Origin: Bacteroidota bacterium
GTDB taxonomy: Bacteria > Bacteroidota > Bacteroidia > B-17B0 > Aurantibacillaceae
Length of the DNA: 64,000 nt
Assembly (NCBI GenBank): GCA_021155905.1
Contig: JAJNBG010000011.1
Location: 62,001 to 126,000, forward strand
Direction of reading: 5' to 3'
The notes beneath the pieces are model-generated. The model saw nothing but the letters and a program-made list of their open reading frames with translations. It made no database searches and was not told the origin of the DNA. Shown here piece after piece: positions 17,230 to 25,323 of this stretch (positions are counted from its first letter, which is position 1; each line of letters begins with the position of its first letter). Both the position numbers and the translations under genes were made by a program.

Positions 17230-17877
17230 ATGATGATGTGGTTTTTCCTGGTATCGGATGCTTTAACCTTTGGTGGTTTATTAGTGTCTTATGGCTTTAT
17301 CCGTCATAAATATGTGGATGTTTGGCCAAAAGCTGAAAATGTGTTTACTCACTTTCCTTTTGTAGAGCAACACTTGCCATTAGCTTATGTGGGTTTAATG
17401 ACATTCATTCTGATCATGTCTTCTGTAACGATGGTATTGGCTGTAGAGGCAGGACATAGAAATGATAAGAAGAAAGTTATTGTCTGGATGTTTTGGACAA
17501 TTGTGGGTGGAGCAACGTTTGTAGGTTCTCAGGCATGGGAATGGTTTCATTTTATCGTAGGTACAGAAACAGGAGCTTTAAGACATGTATGGAGCCAGGA
17601 ATTAGGAACTTATGTTGAGCAAACCGTTTATGGTGCCAATATGGTAGTTAACGAATATGGCGTCCCTCAATTTGCGAACTATTTCTTCTTTATTACCGGA
17701 TTCCATGGTTTCCACGTATTTTCAGGTGTAGTGATTAATTTCATTATCTTCTTAAATGTTATAAAAGGAACTTACGAAAGACGTGGTCATTATGAAATGG
17801 TTGAAAAAGTTGGTTTATACTGGCACTTTGTAGATTTAGTGTGGGTATTCGTATTTACCTTCTTTTATTTATTGTAA
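17230..17877 (+). CDS. Cytochrome c oxidase subunit III (second copy; N-terminus possibly frameshifted)
   Basis: A heme-copper oxidase subunit III of 215 residues as read from the ATG at 17230 (MMMWFFLVSDALTFGGLL). It has five membrane segments. The core pattern is TGFHGFHVFSGVVINF and VGLYWHFVDLVWVFVFTFFY, with the conserved His/Asp of the family. An extracytoplasmic loop (GALRHVWSQELGTYVEQT) is typical of Bacteroidetes. Homologues usually have 20 or more residues before a YGK-MMW motif. Here that part is out of frame, so the natural start may be 17196. It lies between the first subunit III gene and the subunit IV gene. Confidence 0.9.
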   Translation: MMMWFFLVSDALTFGGLLVSYGFIRHKYVDVWPKAENVFTHFPFVEQHLPLAYVGLMTFILIMSSVTMVLAVEAGHRNDKKKVIVWMFWTIVGGATFVGSQAWEWFHFIVGTETGALRHVWSQELGTYVEQTVYGANMVVNEYGVPQFANYFFFITGFHGFHVFSGVVINFIIFLNVIKGTYERRGHYEMVEKVGLYWHFVDLVWVFVFTFFYLL

Positions 17878-17928
17878 TCACTATAAAATTTTAATTCACT
17901 AATTCCCGAACTCAAAAATTATAAAATT

Positions 17929-18414
17929 ATGTCAGAATTTCACGACGATTACCCTTCATACGAGCACATGGCTCACCACAGCGAAGAAGATGGAAAAAAA
18001 GCGCGCCGTACATTATGGAATGTGTTTTGGATCATGTTGGCCATCACTGTTTTTGAATTAGTTATTGGTTCAATGGCCCCAAGTCGTGGCTGGTCTGGTA
18101 CCATGTGGTTAAAAGTATTATTCATTGGTTTAACCATTGCTAAGGCTGCTGCTATTGTATTATGGTTCATGCACCTGGGTCATGAAGTTAAGTTTTTCAA
18201 ATACGTAATTTTAGCTCCTTATATCTTATTCATTACTTACACTATTTTCATCATTTTAGTTGAGGGTGTTTATAGTGGTGATCCTCAAAACAGAACCAGG
18301 GTAGATCCTATTCTGATTCAACAGCAATTGGATCTTAAAGCAGGTCATGGTCACCATGATGCTGCTCCGGAAGGAAGTCATTCCGGTGAGCAGCACGAAG
18401 AAACACATCACTAA
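17929..18414 (+). CDS. Cytochrome c oxidase subunit IV family protein
   Basis: A 161-residue protein with three membrane segments (LWNVFWIMLAITVFELVIG; AKAAAIVLWFMHLGHEVKF; PYILFITYTIFIILVEGVY). This matches the small bacterial COX4 subunit that assists assembly of caa3-type oxidases. WFMHLGHE is the conserved polar motif. The N-terminus (HDDYPSYEHMAHHSEED) and the C-terminus are unusually His-rich, which may bind metal but is not diagnostic. It is the last gene of the ctaB-oxidase operon and is followed by a terminator. Confidence 0.9.
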   Translation: MSEFHDDYPSYEHMAHHSEEDGKKARRTLWNVFWIMLAITVFELVIGSMAPSRGWSGTMWLKVLFIGLTIAKAAAIVLWFMHLGHEVKFFKYVILAPYILFITYTIFIILVEGVYSGDPQNRTRVDPILIQQQLDLKAGHGHHDAAPEGSHSGEQHEETHH

Positions 18415-18431
18415 ATTTTTGCATTTTATTT

Positions 18432-18462
18432 AAAGCCCATTTGTCAAAAGCAGATGGGCTTT
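18432..18462 (+). terminator. Rho-independent terminator of the oxidase operon
   Basis: A 12-position stem (AAAGCCCATTTG with CAGATGGGCTTT, one T-G) with a 7-nt loop and a T-run, 17 nt after the subunit IV stop. Confidence 0.88.
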
Positions 18463-18535
18463 TTTGTTAAATGCCCTGAGAATTTTGAAAAGAGAAATTT
18501 CCGGGTAACTTTACTAAAAGCTAAATAATTTTTGG

Positions 18536-19543
18536 ATGAAAAAATTTTACTTAGTTCTGAGTATTATACTTATTGTTTTTTCTGCCAGGGGACAATTAAC
18601 TCTGACAAAGGCGTTCAATGAACCTGTTTTGGGCGATGTGAATACAAAACAATTGTATGATTCAGTGGGAGTTATTCCAAAGGGGGCCGGAACAAATCAG
18701 GTCTGGGATTTTTCAGGGTTTTCACTTAAATCCAATGTTGAGGTCAGTAATTATATTGCAGCTTCCTCTGCCCCAAACGGTTCTTCCTATTCAGGAACTT
18801 CTTTTGTTGAATCCTTTGGTCAGACTTATTTCTATATGAAAGCTTCTGCTACCAAATACGAAATTGTTGGAATACAAAACCCAAGTTTTAAATTGAATTT
18901 CAGCGCTAACAATGCCACGGAATTTGTATGGCCGGTATCCATGGGATATTCCATGAGTGATGTTTTTTCAGGAACTGCCAACGCGAATAATATGAATGGT
19001 AGCGTTTCAGGTAACATCACAACCATTGCTCCTGGCAGCGGTACATTGATATTACCGGGAGGCGATACTGTTTCTGGTGTACTTCAGGTTAAAATAAGTC
19101 TTTCAGCTGTTGCCAGTTTTATTTTCGGAACAATAAAAGCAAATCTTAAAGCGGTAGATTATACCTATTATGATGCTTTTAATAAATTTCCTTTATTAAC
19201 TGTTTCTTATTTGACTTCATCCGGAGCATATACGGCAAATTCCGTAGCAATTAAAGTCAATTCCTCGCTTGTCGGAATTCAGAATCTGAGTTCGGATTTT
19301 TCCAATAATATATTTCCTAATCCGGCAACTGACAATTTCCATATCGAGCTGAAAAATCCAACTAATGCTTCGTGTAAACTTGAAATTATAGATGTTTTAG
19401 GTGACGTTGTATTAACGGCAAGCCTTGGAACCGACAGGGAAATATCCCGTACTATCACAATCTCAGATTTATCAAAAGGCATGTACGTCATTAGGATGCA
19501 GGCCGGGGATAAAATATCTTCAAGAAAACTGATCAAAGAATAG
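18536..19543 (+). CDS. T9SS type A cargo protein of unknown function
   Basis: A 335-residue exported protein. The signal peptide is MKKFYLVLSIILIVFSARGQ. The mature part is rich in Ser/Thr/Asn with alternating hydrophobic residues, suggesting a beta-sandwich. It contains GTNQVWDFSGF near the N-terminus, a phrase I associate with Bacteroidetes surface proteins of unknown role. The C-terminus is a type A sorting domain (IFPNPATDNFHIELK to GMYVIRMQAGDKISSRKLI; key residues N-P and the terminal K-L-I). It stands alone between the oxidase operon terminator and the convergent purF. Confidence 0.88.
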   Translation: MKKFYLVLSIILIVFSARGQLTLTKAFNEPVLGDVNTKQLYDSVGVIPKGAGTNQVWDFSGFSLKSNVEVSNYIAASSAPNGSSYSGTSFVESFGQTYFYMKASATKYEIVGIQNPSFKLNFSANNATEFVWPVSMGYSMSDVFSGTANANNMNGSVSGNITTIAPGSGTLILPGGDTVSGVLQVKISLSAVASFIFGTIKANLKAVDYTYYDAFNKFPLLTVSYLTSSGAYTANSVAIKVNSSLVGIQNLSSDFSNNIFPNPATDNFHIELKNPTNASCKLEIIDVLGDVVLTASLGTDREISRTITISDLSKGMYVIRMQAGDKISSRKLIKE

Positions 19544-19548
19544 CGCAT

Positions 19549-19581
19549 AAAAAAACCATCCGGTAAACAGATGGCTTTTTT
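19549..19581. terminator. Terminator between convergent genes
   Basis: A stem AAAAA-CCATC / GATGG-(C)-TTTTT with one bulged C, a 9-nt loop and A/T-runs on both sides. It lies between the stops of the T9SS cargo gene and purF. Confidence 0.75.
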
Positions 19582-19597
19582 AAGTGTATTAAAAATT

Positions 19598-21499
19598 TTA
19601 ATAAGCCCTTTCGTTTTTGCCTTCCATAAAATTCACAAACGCTTTATTGGAAACTTTATTACCTCCCGGTGTAGGATAATTTCCGGTAAAATACCAGTCA
19701 CCAAGGTTATCCGGGCAAGACTGATGCAGTCCTTCAATCGTCTGGTAAATGATCTGAAGATCGGCTTTCAGGGTTTTAGGACGCAGCAGATCAGCAATTT
19801 TTTGCGAAATTTCTTCGTTCGTAAAGGTCCTGTAAACGTCCTGAACAATATTAATCTGATCTTCTTTTGGTTTTAATAATTCCGCTTTAGCCTTTTCGTA
19901 TAAATTTTTTAAGATAGAATCTTTTCCGGTTTCTTTAATGAGTGCAATGGCCGCATTAAAGGCTATAAATTTGCCTAAAATAGCCATGTCAATTCCATAA
20001 CAATCCGGATAACGGATTTGTGGTGCCGAAGAAATGATGATGATTTTTTTCGGATGCAACCTGTCTAAAATCCTTAGAATACTTTGTTTTAAAGTGGTTC
20101 CGCGAACGATACTGTCATCCAGAACAACAAGTGTATCCACATCTTTTTTTACAGTTCCGTAAGTAATATCGTAGACTAAATTAACAAGGTTATCTCTGCT
20201 CTCGTCATCTGTAATAAAAGTTCTTTGTTTGGCATCTTTTAGAACGACTTTGTGAATCCGCGGATGCTTCGAAAGGATATTGCTTAATGTTGGTTCAGAA
20301 ACATTAGCACCTAATTTTAGGATCTCGGTAGCTTTTATTTTATTGATGTGTTCGTCAATGCCTTCCACTAAGCCACCAAAGGCAACTTCAGCTGTGTTTG
20401 GAATATAACTGAAAACTGTATTGTCAAGGTCATAGTCAATGGCTTTCAACACTTGTGGTACCAGGTAACGGCCAAGTAACTGCCGCTCTTTATAAATATC
20501 GGCGTCGTTCCCACGGCTAAAGTAAATGCGTTCGAAAGAACAGGCTTTCTTTTCAAGAGGTTCAATAATTTGCTGTTCAGAAAAGGTGCCGTCTTTTTTA
20601 ATGATGGCAGCGCAACCTGGTTTTAATTCTTTTACATCATTGATGTCAACGTTAAACACAGTTTGAATAACCGGTCTTTCGCTTGCCACCACAATTACTT
20701 CATCATCTTTGTAAACATATGCCGGGCGAATACCATTAGGATCACGGAGAACAAAGGAATCGCCATGTCCCATCATACCTGCCATCACATAGCCACCGTC
20801 CCAACGTTTGCTGCTTTCGATCAGGATAGAAGCAACATCAATATTTTTCTGAATTTCTTTAGAGATGTCAAAATTATTTAATCCCTGTTCTTTGAATAAT
20901 TTGAATAAACGGTCATTTTCTTTATCTAAAAAATGTCCTATTTTTTCCATCACGGTTACGGTGTCTGCTTTTACTGTAGGATGTTGTCCTAATTCAACCA
21001 GGTGTTCTAATAGCTCATCCACGTTGGTTAAATTGAAATTTCCGGCAACCAATAAGTTACGGGCCATCCAGTTATTCTGTCGTCTGAAGGGATGACAGCT
21101 TTGAATGGTATTTCCGCCATAGGTACCGTATCTCAAATGGCCCAGAATAAGTTCTCCCATATACGGGATGTTCTTTTTCTGCCATTCAATATCATTATAG
21201 GCTTCCGGATTTTTCTGCTTGGCATTCACAAACAGATCATTTATTTGAGAAAATATATCCTGTGTAGCTTTTGGTTTGATGGATCTCAACCTGTTAATAT
21301 AGGGGGTCCCGGCTTCTACGTCCAGCTTGATGGTAGCAACCCCGGCACCATCCTGCCCACGGTTAATCATCTTGTCCATGAGCTGATACATTTTGTGCAA
21401 ACCGTAACGGCTGCTGCCGTATTTTTCTTTGTAAAAACTTAAAGGCTTTAATAATCTTATTAAAGCAACGCCGCATTCATGTTCTATTTTATCACTCAT
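19598..21499 (-). CDS. purF: Amidophosphoribosyltransferase (long Bacteroidetes form)
   Basis: This catalyses the first committed step of purine synthesis, transferring the glutamine amide to PRPP. It has 633 residues from the ATG at 21499, longer than the usual 450-500 but typical of a Bacteroidetes variant. The Ntn glutaminase nucleophile Cys follows a short propeptide (MSDKIEHECG), so self-processing is expected. NRGQDGAG and the glutaminase loop GHLRYGTYGG follow. The phosphoribosyltransferase PRPP loop is VVLDDSIVRGTTLK. SRGNDADIYKERQLLG precedes it. The extra length lies in insertions in the glutaminase half and an extended C-terminus. A longer frame from 21514 begins with a TTG inside the promoter and is rejected. 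Confidence 0.95.
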   Translation of the reverse strand: MSDKIEHECGVALIRLLKPLSFYKEKYGSSRYGLHKMYQLMDKMINRGQDGAGVATIKLDVEAGTPYINRLRSIKPKATQDIFSQINDLFVNAKQKNPEAYNDIEWQKKNIPYMGELILGHLRYGTYGGNTIQSCHPFRRQNNWMARNLLVAGNFNLTNVDELLEHLVELGQHPTVKADTVTVMEKIGHFLDKENDRLFKLFKEQGLNNFDISKEIQKNIDVASILIESSKRWDGGYVMAGMMGHGDSFVLRDPNGIRPAYVYKDDEVIVVASERPVIQTVFNVDINDVKELKPGCAAIIKKDGTFSEQQIIEPLEKKACSFERIYFSRGNDADIYKERQLLGRYLVPQVLKAIDYDLDNTVFSYIPNTAEVAFGGLVEGIDEHINKIKATEILKLGANVSEPTLSNILSKHPRIHKVVLKDAKQRTFITDDESRDNLVNLVYDITYGTVKKDVDTLVVLDDSIVRGTTLKQSILRILDRLHPKKIIIISSAPQIRYPDCYGIDMAILGKFIAFNAAIALIKETGKDSILKNLYEKAKAELLKPKEDQINIVQDVYRTFTNEEISQKIADLLRPKTLKADLQIIYQTIEGLHQSCPDNLGDWYFTGNYPTPGGNKVSNKAFVNFMEGKNERAY

Positions 21500-21511
21500 A
21501 ATTTCAGGGTA

Positions 21512-21519
21512 CAAATTTA
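21512..21519 (-). promoter_or_regulatory. -7 element TAAATTTG of purF
   Basis: An exact TAnnTTTG match on the minus strand, 12 nt upstream of the purF ATG. No PurR-like operator was recognised. Confidence 0.65.
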
Positions 21520-21646
21520 CTGATTTACGGGGACTTTATGTGAAAGTTTTTTTAAACCGTTTTCTAAGAAATCCTATCCTGGAGCATTTAAATACTTCTT
21601 TTTATTGAATTAATAATGTATATTTAGGGTTGTTAAATTATTACAT

Positions 21647-24193
21647 ATGTGTAAAATCTTACTTATATCCATAACATTATTATTTTCATTTGTAAGCTTA
21701 ACAGCGCAGGTAAAAATAAATGAATATTCAGCGTCGAATACAGGCGGTTCTATATTGGATAATACCGGTGAAAAATCTGACTGGATTGAATTATATAATT
21801 CCGGAGCATCTGTTGTAAATCTGGGAGGCTGGACCTTAAGCGATGATCCTACTGAAACTAACAAATATATTGTTCCATCAGGAATAACTATTGCTTCAAA
21901 CGGATTTTTAAGAATCTGGTGTAGCGGAAAAGGCTCACCGGCTGATGCTTCCGGTCATTTGCATACAAATTTCAAATTAACACAGTGTATAGGAGAGTGG
22001 ATCATTTTAACAAACGGCTCCGCTATTAAAGATTCTCTTCGGATGAAAAGAACCCAGGCTACTCATTCCAGGGGCCGGAAACCGGATGGTAGCTCAACCT
22101 GGAATGTATTTACCTCACCAACGCCAAATGCTGCCAATTCATCAACCGGTTACGCTTCCTATGCTCCAACTCCTAAAATGGACATTGCTCCTGGCTTTTA
22201 TTCAGGCACCAAATTAGTAACGCTAAGTGTAACACCGTCAAATAGTATTTCCATTTATTATACAACGGATGGTTCTGTTCCGTTGACGAGCTCTACTCAG
22301 TATGTTTCAACACCGGTTTCCATCAGCGCTACTTCTGTATTGAGAGCTTATTCTGTAAGCAGTGATCCTGATGTTTTGCCAAGTTTTATGGAAACCAACA
22401 CGTATTTTATCAATGAAACCATTGACTCTCATTATGGTGTTGTTTCGGTTTCGGGCGGTGCACCGCTTAATCAATTGTTTGGTGGTTTTCAAAATGAACC
22501 GGCTACTCATTTCGAGTATTTTGAAAATCAGGCTTTTAAAACAGAGGGTTATGGTTTAGCTGATAAACATGGAAATGATTCCTGGGCGTATGACCAACGG
22601 GGAATTGATGTTGAAACTTACGATGAATACGGATACAATAATGCGTATAAACACCAATTTTTTACTGATCCAAATATGAATGACGTGAGTCCTCGCAAGG
22701 AATTCCAACATGTTATTTTAAAAGCGGCAGCATCCGATAATTATTCAGCTGAAAATGGAGAAAATTCCGCTGATGGTTCTCCGAAATACACTGCACATAT
22801 GCGCGACGCTTTTGTGCAATCATACGCCTTCCAAAAAGGCCTGGAATTAGACGGGAGAAGAAATAAGCACGTGATCGTATTTAAGAATGGCGCTTACTGG
22901 GGAATTTATGAATTACGGGAATCGTTTGAAGGAGATTATACAGAATACTATTACGACCAGCCTGCCGACAGTATCGATAATCTTGCTTACTGGGGTGGTT
23001 TACAAATCAGGAATGGAAGTGATACAGGTTGGGTTAACCTCTACAACTTCATCATGAATAATTCCATGACCAATGTAGCAAACTATGCCTATGTGGAAAG
23101 CAAACTGAGTTTCAAAAGTCTGGTAGATTATATGATCTATAACTCTTATGTAGTGAATTCTGATTTTATTAACTATAATTCCGCATGGTGGAGAGGACGA
23201 GCTACGCAGGGTGATAAGAAAAAATGGCGTTACTGGATGTGGGACATGGATAATGTGTATGGCTTGGGTGAAGATTGGTCCGGTATTGGTAACACTAACA
23301 TGACTGCAAGCCCCTGCGACTATACAAATACCTTTCAAAATGCAGGTCCAAATGAAGGCCATCCTGATATTTTAGAAAAGCTATTGACTAACGCGGATTT
23401 CAAGTCTTTTTATATTAATCGGTATGCGGATCTCATCAATACAGCTTTGAAATGCGATAAAATTATGCCGCATTTTAACTATTTCAAAACCATATTAAGT
23501 GCTGAGATGCCCAGACAAATCGCGAGATGGGGTGACGCAACTTATGATTTGGCGAAATGGAACAGTAATATGGATACTCTCGAGTTGAAAATTCAGCAAC
23601 GCTGTTCTTTTATTGACTCTGTGATAGTCGACTGCTATAACGTTTCGGGGCCCTATGAAATTACAGTAGATGTGGATCCTCCCGGTGCCGGTAATGTTAA
23701 ATTAAATTCGATCTGGTTGAATGATTTTACCTGGACCGGTAAATATTTTGGAGGTGTGAAAATGATTTTTGAACAAACTGTTAATGATACCGCTCTATAC
23801 GAATTTGATCACTGGGAATTTAAAAACCATATTCCTTCTCCTAACACCACTAACGATAGTGTTTCTATTCAACTTACGGCCGGTGATAATGTCATAGCCC
23901 ATTACAACGAGAAAACAAAAGAAGTTCTTTTCCCAACCGCGTTTACACCAAACGGCGATGGACGAAATGATATTTTTGAGCCGCTTGGTATCAGAAATGT
24001 AAAAACGATGACCATTCAGATTTGGAACCGTTGGGGAGAGCAGGTATTTTCTTCTTCTGATCCAACCAAAGGCTGGGATGGAAATCATAAGGGGGCACCC
24101 GCCCAAACAGGCGTTTATGCTTATTTAATAAACTACGTTAAGTCAGATGGAGAAGAGAAGGTGATAAAAGGAAATGTTACCCTAATCAGATAA
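21647..24193 (+). CDS. CotH-kinase-like surface protein with lamin-tail domain, T9SS type B cargo
   Basis: An 848-residue modular exported protein. After the signal peptide (MCKILLISITLLFSFVSLTAQ) comes a lamin-tail domain (KINEYSASNTGG to VNLGGWTLSDDP). Next is a chitobiase C-terminal/FN3-like domain (YYTTDGSVPLTSSTQY). Then comes a CotH protein-kinase-like domain (PRKEFQHVILKAAASDNY; FKNGAYWGIYELRE; KKWRYWMWDMDNVYGLG, which holds the paired Asp residues). It ends in a CHU_C/type B sorting domain (PTAFTPNGDGRNDIFEP to WDGNHKGAPAQTGVYAYL). CotH proteins phosphorylate spore-coat proteins in Bacillus; the substrate here is unknown. The PorP/SprF gene follows by 37 nt, the usual pairing for type B cargo. 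Confidence 0.92.
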   Translation: MCKILLISITLLFSFVSLTAQVKINEYSASNTGGSILDNTGEKSDWIELYNSGASVVNLGGWTLSDDPTETNKYIVPSGITIASNGFLRIWCSGKGSPADASGHLHTNFKLTQCIGEWIILTNGSAIKDSLRMKRTQATHSRGRKPDGSSTWNVFTSPTPNAANSSTGYASYAPTPKMDIAPGFYSGTKLVTLSVTPSNSISIYYTTDGSVPLTSSTQYVSTPVSISATSVLRAYSVSSDPDVLPSFMETNTYFINETIDSHYGVVSVSGGAPLNQLFGGFQNEPATHFEYFENQAFKTEGYGLADKHGNDSWAYDQRGIDVETYDEYGYNNAYKHQFFTDPNMNDVSPRKEFQHVILKAAASDNYSAENGENSADGSPKYTAHMRDAFVQSYAFQKGLELDGRRNKHVIVFKNGAYWGIYELRESFEGDYTEYYYDQPADSIDNLAYWGGLQIRNGSDTGWVNLYNFIMNNSMTNVANYAYVESKLSFKSLVDYMIYNSYVVNSDFINYNSAWWRGRATQGDKKKWRYWMWDMDNVYGLGEDWSGIGNTNMTASPCDYTNTFQNAGPNEGHPDILEKLLTNADFKSFYINRYADLINTALKCDKIMPHFNYFKTILSAEMPRQIARWGDATYDLAKWNSNMDTLELKIQQRCSFIDSVIVDCYNVSGPYEITVDVDPPGAGNVKLNSIWLNDFTWTGKYFGGVKMIFEQTVNDTALYEFDHWEFKNHIPSPNTTNDSVSIQLTAGDNVIAHYNEKTKEVLFPTAFTPNGDGRNDIFEPLGIRNVKTMTIQIWNRWGEQVFSSSDPTKGWDGNHKGAPAQTGVYAYLINYVKSDGEEKVIKGNVTLIR

Positions 24194-24230
24194 TTTTAAA
24201 ATTATAGTTTCAGATTTAAATCCTTCAAAA

Positions 24231-25268
24231 ATGAAAAAATATTTACTATTCATCACATTATTTGTTTCGTCCCTAGGCTTTGCCCAGGACGTTCATTTTT
24301 CTCAGATCCAGGATGCGCCTTTATGGTTAAATCCTGCCAATGCCGGTTTCATGAATGGGTATTTCCGTGCAACTGCTAATTACAGAAATCAATGGATGGC
24401 GATGGGAAATGCGTTTCAAACTATGGCACTTTCTGTCGACGCTTCTACTTTAAAAACCAAAAAGAATAAGGCTTACCTGGGTTTGGGTTTATTTGTATTT
24501 AACGACAAAGCCGGAGTCGCTAAAATGGGAACTACCCAGGCTCAAATTCACATCAATGCGATTCTTAAAACCAGCAAAAAAAGCAAATTGGGCGGTGGTG
24601 TTTACATTGGCTTTAATCAAAACACTGCCAATTATGCATCGTTGACTTATGGTAGTCAGTATAACGGAAAGGAAATTGATAATACGCTTGGAAGTGGTGA
24701 GGCTGTTACCTATACCTCTTTTCTGAATTCCGATGTTGGTGCGGGATTGAATTATGAATTTTCATCCGCAACGATTGATATGTTGCGTGATGATATTTTT
24801 AGTTTGAAGATAGGTGGTGCGATTCATCATTTGAACAAGCCGACTCAAAAATTTGCGTCCGGTTCAACTTATCAGCTGCCGATGCGTTTCGTGGCAAATG
24901 TGCAATCAAGGATAGACATAAAGGGTACAAAAATTTCGTTTTTACCAAGCTTCATTTATTTGAAACAGGCAACTGCCACTGAATTAACGATTGGGACACA
25001 TCTCCGTTACCGTTTTAAGAACGCTACGAAACTGACCGGTGTTAAATCTGAAACCGGAGTAAATATTGGAGTTTATTACCGCTTAAAAGATGCGATCATT
25101 CCACAGGTAAGCCTGGATATGGGTAAATACGCGATCGGCCTGGCTTATGATCTGAATGTTTCCAAATACAAGGAAGTAAGTAACATGAATGGTGGTTTTG
25201 AAGTATTTATTAAATTCATGTCGTTAGACGATGCTTTGTTTAAACGTAAACGCGAACATGGATTGTAA
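24231..25268 (+). CDS. Type IX secretion PorP/SprF family outer-membrane protein
   Basis: A 345-residue beta-barrel of the PorP/SprF family. The signal peptide is MKKYLLFITLFVSSLGFAQ. The diagnostic N-terminal stretch is DVHFSQIQDAPLWLNPANAG, then FRATANYRNQWMAMG. Further barrel strands alternate up to the C-terminal YEVFIKF-like ending (GGFEVFIKFMS). In Flavobacterium, SprF-like proteins are needed to export or anchor partner cargo with type B C-terminal domains. Its position directly after the CotH/CHU_C gene suggests that protein is its client. Terminator at 25296-25317. Confidence 0.93.
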   Translation: MKKYLLFITLFVSSLGFAQDVHFSQIQDAPLWLNPANAGFMNGYFRATANYRNQWMAMGNAFQTMALSVDASTLKTKKNKAYLGLGLFVFNDKAGVAKMGTTQAQIHINAILKTSKKSKLGGGVYIGFNQNTANYASLTYGSQYNGKEIDNTLGSGEAVTYTSFLNSDVGAGLNYEFSSATIDMLRDDIFSLKIGGAIHHLNKPTQKFASGSTYQLPMRFVANVQSRIDIKGTKISFLPSFIYLKQATATELTIGTHLRYRFKNATKLTGVKSETGVNIGVYYRLKDAIIPQVSLDMGKYAIGLAYDLNVSKYKEVSNMNGGFEVFIKFMSLDDALFKRKREHGL

Positions 25269-25288
25269 TTTTTTTTGTTTTTTATAGC

Positions 25289-25296
25289 TAAATTTA
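25289..25296 (+). promoter_or_regulatory. -7-like element TAAATTTA inside the porP terminator region
   Basis: One mismatch to TAnnTTTG, touching the porP terminator stem. It could start the pbpC transcript about 20 nt before its TTG. Confidence 0.35.
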
Positions 25297-25323
25297 AGTC
25301 GGGTTTTATCCCGGCTTTTTTTT
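25296..25323 (+). terminator. Rho-independent terminator of the PorP/SprF gene
   Basis: A stem AAGTCGGG/CCCGGCTT (one T-G) with loop TTTTAT and a T-run that reaches the pbpC TTG start. Confidence 0.85.
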
